The translations under genes were made by a program, and so were the position numbers. Below are positions 1 through 5,551 of a stretch of DNA of 7,952 nucleotides, piece by piece (position 1 is the first letter of the stretch; the number at the start of each line of letters is the position of its first letter). Location: assembly GCA_035626155.1 (NCBI GenBank), contig DASPOF010000051.1:1-7952 (forward strand), read 5' to 3'. A model generated the notes under the pieces. That model did no database searches. It saw only the letters and a list, made by a program, of their open reading frames with translations, and was not told the origin of the DNA. The stretch is from DASPOF01 sp035626155 (GTDB lineage Bacteria; Desulfobacterota; Binatia; Binatales; Binataceae).

Positions 1-1
1 C

Positions 2-487
2 TCGTACCTCGAGAAGCACGGCTACCGGCTTGCAGAAGTGACTACGGATTACTTCGACTGGGCGTGGAACGATGCGTATAACCGGTGTCTTAACCAGCAT
101 GACGCGGCCTCGATGGAGTGGCTCAAGAGTCATGTCTTCGAGGGCGCGGATCGGCGCGTTCGCGGCGCCAACGCGGTTTCCGAGCATCTTTTCAACCGCA
201 GAATTCCGCAGATTCTGCTCATCCATGTAGCTGTCTTCAATTCGATCACGCTCGACAGCATCATAAAGCGGTGGAAGGCCGAGGGCGTGCAATTCGTCTC
301 GCTCGACGATGCGCTCGCGGATCCTGCGTACCGCATCAATCCCAACCACGCATACAGCGGCGGCCTGACCTTCCTGGATGAAATCGCCGAGTCGAAGGGA
401 CTGGGATTTGGGCAGTTCGATGACAACGTTTATACCATGGACCGCCTGAATCAGGTTTGCCAGGCTCCCCCGGGCGGAAAGAAATAG
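2..487 (+). CDS. Polysaccharide deacetylase family protein, C-terminal part (5' end outside window)
   Basis: The reading frame is open from base 2 to a TAG at 485-487 and gives the last 161 residues of a larger protein. It matches the C-terminal half of the NodB/polysaccharide deacetylase superfamily (carbohydrate esterase 4-like), metal-dependent enzymes that remove N- or O-acetyl groups from glycans, usually at or outside the membrane. Visible marks are a 'YLEKHGYRLAEVT' strand/turn, a following 'DYFDWAWNDAY' segment, and 'LLIHVAVF', whose His (codon 224-226) sits where the family has its last catalytic histidine. Next comes 'GVQFVSLDDALADP', the usual final strand and helix. The catalytic Asp and the metal-binding His-x-x-x-His would lie upstream, outside the window. 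A GTG at 38 is in frame, but the homology already extends upstream of it, so it is not the start. Seven bases separate its stop from the start codon of the next gene, so the two are probably co-transcribed. The family call is fairly sure; the substrate is unknown. Confidence 0.82.
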   Translation, partial: SYLEKHGYRLAEVTTDYFDWAWNDAYNRCLNQHDAASMEWLKSHVFEGADRRVRGANAVSEHLFNRRIPQILLIHVAVFNSITLDSIIKRWKAEGVQFVSLDDALADPAYRINPNHAYSGGLTFLDEIAESKGLGFGQFDDNVYTMDRLNQVCQAPPGGKK

Positions 488-493
488 AGGGCT

Positions 494-2194
494 GTGATTT
501 ATCACGAGCCTGCTAGAAGTGCCCGGCCGTGGGTCCCGGCCGCGGCGACGGCGCTGGCCGCTTTGAGCCTGTACCTCGCGCTGCGGCCGCCGCTCTACGA
601 TATCGACGGGTTTCCGGATCGCCTCGCCGCGCTCGAGCCGGAAGCGATTTACGACATTCTTCCGAATCATCTGGTGTGGCGACCGCTGCTGATGGCTCTG
701 GTAACGGTATCGAGTTGGTTTGGCTACTCCGACACGGTGCCGCTTCAGCTTTTCGGGATATTGATCAATTGCGCAGTCCTGTTTTTTCTCTACTTGCTTC
801 TTTACGATTTGAGCCGTAAGCCGCGGTTCGCGCTCACAGGGGTGCTGTTCGTCGCGCTTTCGCCGTGGTTCTGGTATCTCGGATTTCAAAACCGCCCATA
901 TCCAATCGTTTTCCTGGCACTGGTGCTGTTCCTTACCGCGTGGAACACGTTGGATGGAGAGCCCCCAGCGAGTTTACGCCTTGTCGCATCGGGCGCATGT
1001 ATTCTGGCCGCGATTTTGCTCCACGAAGCGGTCGTGGTCGTCGTCCCGGCCGCGGTGATCGTCCTTTGGTTTTGTGGCTCCGAGAGCGTCCGCCTGCGGC
1101 TGGCACGGGGAACGATCTGGGGCGGCTCGATCGCGTTGTGCGTCCTGTTCGTTTATTTCGCAGCCTGGCGAATGCTCTTTGCGGATAGTCCTTTTCTCAC
1201 CTGGGCGTCCGGATACCTCAGCGAGATCCACCCTTTGGAAGCCCCGGCGACGGGCCCTCTGACTCTGTTCGCCAAGTCGGTAATCGGTCTTTCGGGCGCG
1301 CTCGTGCAAAGCGGGCCGATTCAGGAGGCGTTGTCCGACTTCCCCGCGAAAGCCGTGCTGGCCGTCTATGGCGCCTTGGGGGTTGCAGCGCTGGCGGCGA
1401 TAACTTTCGCAGTTGTCCATTCTTCTGCGGGAAAAGAAATCGTGCGATTGATCCGCACGAATGCCCTGTTTGCGGTCTCGGCGCTCTCGATGGCGTTTTG
1501 GGCGGCGTTCGTCATTGCCTGGGAACCCGTGACCCCCAACTTCTGGGTATTGATCCTTTTCCCGGCGCTGGCATGTCTCGCTCTGCTGCTCCGAGGACGG
1601 CAGGCGGGAAGGCTGGGAGCCGGGGCCGCGGCAGCCGTACTGATCGTTAGCGCGTGGAATGCCTGGCAGAACTACGAATTCGACCGCGCACAAAGCCGCA
1701 ATTTCCCGGAGCCAATTCTCGCATCGATCAACAGCCACCTCGGCGCTCGCGGCACATTTTTCGTGCTTGGTCGAGGCTGGTATGGAGACATGAACTATGA
1801 CCTGATCCTCGGTTGCCTCGACCACACCGCCCAGAAAGATCACGGCGTCGCAATCCTGGACGATATCGTGTTTCCAGTAAACGGCTCGCCTTCATGGCGC
1901 CGCGCGCTCAGCGATCGGATCGATTCGACGATCAGCGCCGGCGGCCGCGTTTACGTCGCAGGACACGTGCTGGATCCCGATTCGTATAAAGACCTGTGTG
2001 GCTATAACGACCCGTTTAATGCCTACATCGATCCGAAGTGCATAGCGAGCGACACCCACGATCTCTTTCGACAGATCATCGATACTCTCGCACCGTACGA
2101 TCAGAGCGAGTCGGAGTTCAGTATCGGCGAAGACACGTACTATTTGCTGACGCGCAAGGAAACCGCGCCTCAACCGCCGGCCCATGACCCGTAG
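494..2194 (+). CDS. Polytopic membrane protein, GT-C glycosyltransferase-like, with C-terminal soluble domain
   Basis: This 566-residue protein has about eleven hydrophobic segments, at roughly 14-30, 82-105, 111-130, 133-150, 163-194 (possibly two), 207-226, 257-275, 286-308, 323-343, 348-366 and 374-390. A mostly soluble tail covers 391-566. After the first segment comes a long acidic loop ('YDIDGF', Asp36/Asp38, then 'LPNHLVWRPL'). This layout is typical of GT-C glycosyltransferases, which use lipid-phosphate sugars and carry the catalytic acid in the first external loop. 'WEPVTPNFWVL' at 343-353 also resembles a motif of uncharacterised GT-C-like proteins. The assignment comes from topology and remembered motifs, so the sugar and acceptor are unknown. 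The start is GTG at 494, the first start after the in-frame TAG of the upstream gene. An AGAGGG lies only two bases before it, which is short. The next in-frame Met (residue 67) would remove the first membrane segment and loop, so I keep 494. An O-antigen ligase-like or purely structural membrane protein remains possible. Confidence 0.68.
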   Translation: MIYHEPARSARPWVPAAATALAALSLYLALRPPLYDIDGFPDRLAALEPEAIYDILPNHLVWRPLLMALVTVSSWFGYSDTVPLQLFGILINCAVLFFLYLLLYDLSRKPRFALTGVLFVALSPWFWYLGFQNRPYPIVFLALVLFLTAWNTLDGEPPASLRLVASGACILAAILLHEAVVVVVPAAVIVLWFCGSESVRLRLARGTIWGGSIALCVLFVYFAAWRMLFADSPFLTWASGYLSEIHPLEAPATGPLTLFAKSVIGLSGALVQSGPIQEALSDFPAKAVLAVYGALGVAALAAITFAVVHSSAGKEIVRLIRTNALFAVSALSMAFWAAFVIAWEPVTPNFWVLILFPALACLALLLRGRQAGRLGAGAAAAVLIVSAWNAWQNYEFDRAQSRNFPEPILASINSHLGARGTFFVLGRGWYGDMNYDLILGCLDHTAQKDHGVAILDDIVFPVNGSPSWRRALSDRIDSTISAGGRVYVAGHVLDPDSYKDLCGYNDPFNAYIDPKCIASDTHDLFRQIIDTLAPYDQSESEFSIGEDTYYLLTRKETAPQPPAHDP

Positions 2195-2714
2195 TGGCGC
2201 CCGCCGACCTGTGGGCCGAGGCGAGCCGGCGCCTCGGAGCGGCTCGGCAGCGAAGCCGCCGTTCATCGCTTACGCATCGCTGTTTCTGCTTGGCCTCCTG
2301 GCGGCCGCAGCGGGGCAAACGTTTCGCGAGTACGTCACTCAGTGGAATCAAAGAGAGCTGGCGCGCGTGACCTCCCCGGACCAGCGGCTGGATGCCGTTT
2401 TCGTTGGGCCGATCTGGCGGTATCTTGGAGCTGGCAGCGCGTTGTACGTAATTCCGAAGGGTGATCCCACGCCCGGCGCCGGCGGCGTGTTTCGCGGGAC
2501 GCGCTTCCAGTCGCCGCCGGAGCTGTCGTGGAAGAACCGCCAGCTCCTTGAAGTTCGCTATCGAGCTGGCTGCATTGACGGCTTTTCCAACCTGTGGTCC
2601 TCGAGTGAAGTGGGCGATGGCGAATACTATGTGGAAGTGCGGCTCGAACCGCTTTCCGCATTCACCTGTCTGACGAACCCCGCAAGCACCGATGCCGACT
2701 TAACCGGCAAGTGA
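2184..2714 (+). CDS. Uncharacterised single-pass membrane-anchored protein (paralogue of the next gene)
   Basis: This 176-residue protein has a basic N-terminus (about residues 1-25, rich in Arg, Gly and Ala), one hydrophobic helix at about 27-44, and an exported-looking domain rich in predicted beta strands from 50 to the end. Key segments are 'RELARVTSPDQRLDAVFV' (57-74), 'PPELSWKNRQLLEVRY' (111-126) and 'YYVEVRLEPL' (148-157). The same three blocks recur in the following gene, so the two are paralogues. I do not recognise a characterised family. The 'SPD-x-R-x-DAV' opening recalls small uncharacterised bacterial proteins, and no catalytic motif is evident. Cys130 and Cys162 are its only cysteines and could form a disulfide if exported. 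ATG at 2184 overlaps the end of the upstream gene by 11 bases, which suggests translational coupling. A GTG at 2211 (residue 10) is an alternative that avoids the overlap, and neither has a clear Shine-Dalgarno sequence. It is likely co-transcribed with the membrane protein before it and may act with it at the membrane. Confidence 0.8.
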   Translation: MTRSGARRPVGRGEPAPRSGSAAKPPFIAYASLFLLGLLAAAAGQTFREYVTQWNQRELARVTSPDQRLDAVFVGPIWRYLGAGSALYVIPKGDPTPGAGGVFRGTRFQSPPELSWKNRQLLEVRYRAGCIDGFSNLWSSSEVGDGEYYVEVRLEPLSAFTCLTNPASTDADLTGK

Positions 2715-2721
2715 TGCTGTT

Positions 2722-3207
2722 ATGCCGCACGTCCTGATCATTACTCTTCGGCGGCTGGCCTTTCTCTCGGCCTTTGTTCTCGGCGCGCTCAGTCCGATAT
2801 TCTCGCAACTGCTGCTGTCAAGCGCGTTCCCTTCGCGCCGGGAGATAGTCCGGGTCGCGTCGCCTGACAAGCGGGAGGATGCCGTTCTGGTTCGTGCCCG
2901 GGCAAGCGCGCTCTCGCGCGAGCGGCACTGGGAAGTTTTCGTAGTGCGGCACCAGATGCCGATCGGTCAGAGCAGCCCGGTTTTTGTAGCCACTCGAGTT
3001 GCGGACCCGAGGCTTGCCTGGCCGGATGCGAGGCTTTTGCAAATCGGATTCGGCCGCGCTCGCGTAAGTTATTTCACCAGCGCGTGGTCCCCGTCCGCGA
3101 GCGGCGAGGCTGCGGCGGTCGAGATCCGATTGAAGCCTGCCGAGAATGGCTTCACATATCTCGTTGCTGGCGCCGGCCCGGATGCGATCGCGCAGCCGCC
3201 CAAGTGA
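2722..3207 (+). CDS. Uncharacterised single-pass membrane-anchored protein (second paralogue)
   Basis: This 161-residue protein starts seven bases after the previous stop. A hydrophobic segment at about 10-33 preceded by two arginines gives a signal anchor or uncleaved signal peptide, and there is no lipobox cysteine. The rest is a soluble domain that parallels the upstream protein block by block. 'REIVRVASPDKREDAVLV' (40-57) matches residues 57-74 of its neighbour at 12 of 18 positions by eye. 'DPRLAWPDARLLQIGF' (95-110) and 'AVEIRLKPAENGFTYL' (132-147) match the later blocks. Unlike its neighbour it has no cysteine. The pair looks like an old tandem duplication, since similarity is clear in protein but not obvious in DNA. 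The function is unknown; a periplasm-facing accessory or binding role beside the GT-C-like protein is inference from position only. It is the last gene of the plus-strand block and converges on pssA. Confidence 0.8.
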   Translation: MPHVLIITLRRLAFLSAFVLGALSPIFSQLLLSSAFPSRREIVRVASPDKREDAVLVRARASALSRERHWEVFVVRHQMPIGQSSPVFVATRVADPRLAWPDARLLQIGFGRARVSYFTSAWSPSASGEAAAVEIRLKPAENGFTYLVAGAGPDAIAQPPK

Positions 3208-3293
3208 GATATATCGTTTTGCGGCCGTATTCGCAGTCGAGACTGCGGACAATCCAATCCGAGATCAGGCTTGGCCCGTGCTATCGCACGCGA
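3208..3293. terminator. Convergent intergenic gap with two small hairpins (possible terminators)
   Basis: The 86 bases between two converging genes contain two short inverted repeats. One is CGCAGT-CGAG-ACTGCG at 3232-3247 (six perfect base pairs, extendable by a G.U and an A-T pair). The other is CGTGC-TATC-GCACG at 3277-3290 (five base pairs), just before the pssA stop codon. Position between convergent stops suits a terminator on either strand. Neither is followed by a U tract, so they are not classical intrinsic terminators, and short GC-rich inverted repeats do arise by chance. The call is tentative. Confidence 0.35.
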
Positions 3294-4088
3294 TCATTCG
3301 CGCTCAGCAATCAGCAGAGCCGGACCTGAGACGAGATAGGCGATTGCAAATACGAAAGCCGCAAGCTCCGGCCTCACGATGGAAAACGCAATCACGGCCG
3401 CAAGCGCGATGAGATTCCGGGGCGATGCCCACCAGGCCTTCCAGTCGATCCCCTTGATGCTGGGATACGGTACGCGCGAAACCATCAATGCCCCGAGCGC
3501 GAGCATGATGACCGTCATTGCCGCGCAAAGCGCAACCGGCGCGTCGAGCGCGAAGTACCGGTATCCGAAGAGTGACCCGGCGACCGTCGCCGCAGCTCCC
3601 GGCACCGGCAAACCCACGAAGCGAAATTTTCCGCCCGGTTTGCCGGCCTGGACGTTGAAGCGCGCCAGGCGCAAAGCGGCGCAGATGACGAATGCCCCGA
3701 CGATGAAAACGGCCCATCCACCCAGCGGCTTCAGCGCGAATGCGTAGGCCAGCATCGCGGGCGCCACTCCAAACGCAACCACATCGGACAGGCTGTCGTA
3801 CTCCAGGCCCATCGGAGTCGACACGTGTGCGAAGCGCGCGACGAGTCCGTCAGCCCCGTCGCATACGATCGAAACTCCAATCATCCAGCCGGCGAGCATC
3901 ATGTTGCCCGAGATGCCGGAGATTATGCTCAGGCAACCGCTCAGCAATCCGAGCGACGTGATGGCATCGGGGATCAGCGCGGTAACGCGCACGACTCGGT
4001 GAGCATCGCTTTCGGCGCGAACCGGCGGCCCGCCCGTTTCCGCGCTGGCCGCCGGTCCTCCGCCCGGACGCTCACTCTCGATGCGCAC
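3294..4088 (-). CDS. pssA: CDP-diacylglycerol--serine O-phosphatidyltransferase (phosphatidylserine synthase)
   Basis: It transfers the phosphatidyl group from CDP-diacylglycerol to L-serine, giving phosphatidylserine, the precursor of phosphatidylethanolamine, at the inner membrane. The 264-residue protein carries the complete CDP-alcohol phosphotransferase signature D-x2-DG-x2-AR-x8-G-x3-D-x3-D: Asp77, Asp80, Gly81, Ala84, Arg85, Gly94, Asp98 and Asp102. The pssA-specific 'RLARFN' (140-145) and 'FVGLPVPGAA' (157-166) rule for PssA rather than PgsA. About seven hydrophobic segments follow from residue 36 on. The start is GTG, six bases after an in-frame TAG. The first 30 residues are rich in Gly, Pro, Ala and Glu and look unlike the family, so initiation further in (for example a Val codon at 32-34) is possible. 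It lies 38 bases downstream of fbp on the same strand and is probably transcribed with it. No phosphatidylserine decarboxylase gene, the usual neighbour, is present on either side in this window. Confidence 0.93.
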   Translation of the reverse strand: MRIESERPGGGPAASAETGGPPVRAESDAHRVVRVTALIPDAITSLGLLSGCLSIISGISGNMMLAGWMIGVSIVCDGADGLVARFAHVSTPMGLEYDSLSDVVAFGVAPAMLAYAFALKPLGGWAVFIVGAFVICAALRLARFNVQAGKPGGKFRFVGLPVPGAAATVAGSLFGYRYFALDAPVALCAAMTVIMLALGALMVSRVPYPSIKGIDWKAWWASPRNLIALAAVIAFSIVRPELAAFVFAIAYLVSGPALLIAERE

Positions 4089-4126
4089 GCACTAATCTCA
4101 AATGACTCAGTACCCGCGCGTTGCGT

Positions 4127-5275
4127 TCACGCGGCTTTCTTCTTTTTCGCCGGCGCTGCGCCGTGAGCAGCGGCCGCGCCGCGGACAATAAACCGCTTGT
4201 CGAGCTGGTTCATCATGTCGACGACGCCTCCGTACTCGAGCTCCGAGTAAGGCAGCATCGCGGGACCCGAGAAGCCCTGCATCCGGATTTCCGCGGCCTT
4301 CTGCGAGGCGTTGTTCCGGACCCAGTCCCAGAACGGATGATCGAAGAGATCGACAACCTCAGTGAACTTCCCGTTATGCACGCAGAAGCCCGCGGCGGTG
4401 ATCACCGGAGGGCCGTCAAAGAACGACACGCCCGAATTCAGCTTCACCGGCATCATCGGACCGTTGTGGCTGCCGCGCATCGTGCCCGCCACGTAATGGG
4501 TGAGCCGATACGGGCCGAGGATCTCGCCGGTGGCCGGGAAATTTCCCTGCACGCGCACCAGCGCGACCGGATCGTCTTTGCCGGTGTACTTGCCCGCGAT
4601 GTTGTGCAGGCGGGAAGTCGAGACTACCGCGGCGATATCATTGGTCGCGCGGCTGTGAATCGACTCGACCACGAACCGCTCGTTGTCCCGCAGCAGACAT
4701 GCGATTTGGTACAACTCCTCCGGGGCTTTGAGTTCGATCACACGATCGCCTTCCGTGTTGGCGACATCCATGATCGTGAAGGTGAAGCCCTTGGAGAGAT
4801 TGGGCGAGAGCAGCAATCCGGGACAGAACATCGGATCTGCGAAGCCCAGGTAAATCGGCAGGTTGTATGCGCCCGGATCGGTTTTATCGGCCGCGAAGAA
4901 CACGAACGGCTCGTTCGGACGCTCCTCGAACTCCATCTCGCACGCCGCCGGTCCCATTCCCTTCACGTTTCCCGAGAAGGCGTCCTTCAGCAAATCCTGG
5001 CCGGCGCCATACAACCCCTGTTCCTTCGCGACCGCGGTCCCGGCCATGAAGGCGTCCCATGCGAGTTCATGGATTTTCGGATTGTCCACGCCCATCTGAT
5101 GCGATGCCAGGATCGCCACATCGTCGCCCGTGCTGCTGATGTAACTGTCGATCAACAGCCGGTTGCCATGCTCGCGAACGTACTTCTCAACCGTTTCCTT
5201 GAGCCTCGCACTCGGGCGGACATGCCCGGCTATCGATCCGACATCGGCCTTGATCACTGAAAGGGTAATCTTCAT
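4127..5275 (-). CDS. fbp: Fructose-1,6-bisphosphate aldolase/phosphatase (class V FBPase)
   Basis: This bifunctional gluconeogenic enzyme condenses dihydroxyacetone phosphate and glyceraldehyde-3-phosphate into fructose-1,6-bisphosphate and then removes the 1-phosphate, giving fructose-6-phosphate. It is Mg-dependent and cytosolic. The 382-residue protein is collinear with archaeal members such as the Sulfolobus enzyme. Metal-binding residues are visible as Asp11 and His18 ('KADVGSIAGH'), Asp51-Asp52 ('GDD'), Gln93 ('GLYGAGQDLL') and Asp130-Lys131 ('ADKTDPGAYNLP'). The aldolase centre 'KYTGKDDP' (229-236) supplies Tyr230, the Schiff-base Lys233 and Asp234. 'MRGSHNGPMMPV' and 'FDGPP' follow as in the family. 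ATG at 5275 is preceded by GAGGA (5283-5287 on the complement) at seven bases, a good ribosome binding site. The last 17 residues are low-complexity Ala/Lys with a run of four lysines. The family is common in Archaea and deep-branching bacteria, and its presence suggests the cell can grow by gluconeogenesis. pssA follows in the same direction. Confidence 0.95.
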   Translation of the reverse strand: MKITLSVIKADVGSIAGHVRPSARLKETVEKYVREHGNRLLIDSYISSTGDDVAILASHQMGVDNPKIHELAWDAFMAGTAVAKEQGLYGAGQDLLKDAFSGNVKGMGPAACEMEFEERPNEPFVFFAADKTDPGAYNLPIYLGFADPMFCPGLLLSPNLSKGFTFTIMDVANTEGDRVIELKAPEELYQIACLLRDNERFVVESIHSRATNDIAAVVSTSRLHNIAGKYTGKDDPVALVRVQGNFPATGEILGPYRLTHYVAGTMRGSHNGPMMPVKLNSGVSFFDGPPVITAAGFCVHNGKFTEVVDLFDHPFWDWVRNNASQKAAEIRMQGFSGPAMLPYSELEYGGVVDMMNQLDKRFIVRGAAAAHGAAPAKKKKAA

Positions 5276-5367
5276 GGTTTGTTCCTCGGTCCTTCCTCAC
5301 CGTCGCAGTTCATGCGAGCTATGGTTTGACGATACAGGACCAGCGGCGAGCATCATCTGTGCCACTA

Positions 5368-5386
5368 GGTCAAATTAGCGCTGACC
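5368..5386. promoter_or_regulatory. Operator-like inverted repeat GGTCA-N9-TGACC upstream of fbp
   Basis: Perfect five-base arms lie about 90-110 bases upstream of the fbp start codon. A TTGACC on the minus strand overlaps one arm and could be part of a promoter. The size (19 bases, dyad) suits a dimeric repressor or activator. No regulator gene is nearby to name a protein, and arms this short can occur by chance. Confidence 0.3.
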
Positions 5387-5400
5387 CAAAAATTTAGCGC
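5372..5400. repeat. Pair of near-identical 10-base direct repeats
   Basis: AAATTAGCGC at 5372-5381 and AATTTAGCGC at 5391-5400 differ at one base and are 19 bases apart start to start, close to two helical turns. The first copy lies inside the inverted repeat at 5368-5386. This could be a tandem protein-binding site controlling fbp; function is inference. Confidence 0.35.
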
Positions 5401-5551
5401 GGATCATTAACAAAACTCATATCTCCGGGCCCGTCAAGTTCCCGCGGACAAAAGAACTGATGCCGATCGAGTCACTTCACGGGGTCAGTGGGCAAATTCC
5501 GGGCAGCCCAAGCGAGCCACGCTCTTCGACGAATCCCCCGGTCAGCCGATG

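Larger units (their letters stand above)
5276..5551. other. Intergenic region between nrdJ end and fbp start
   Basis: No convincing gene is present in these 276 bases. They must hold the end of the nrdJ transcript and the promoter and leader of fbp, both read on the minus strand. I see no hairpin with a T tract after the nrdJ stop. A TTGAC on the minus strand at 5433-5437 could be a -35 element, but no -10 lies at a normal distance. The most structured part is 5368-5400, annotated separately. The motif GGTCA(G) recurs at 5368, 5483 and 5540 on the plus strand and at 5382-5386 on the complement. Confidence 0.5.

Noticed and set aside
974..1843. 289-codon open frame on the minus strand inside the GT-C-like gene
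   Set aside because: The translation is highly charged (Arg, Gln, Asp) with no domain, while the sense frame gives regular membrane helices. It is a shadow frame.
4121..5260. 379-codon open frame on the plus strand opposite fbp
   Set aside because: It is fully antisense to a clear class V FBPase, with Arg/His-rich composition and no motif, so it is a shadow frame.
5460..5551. Intrinsic terminator after nrdJ
   Set aside because: GGGC/GCCC elements occur around 5490-5520, but no stem of convincing length followed by a T tract is present on the minus strand.
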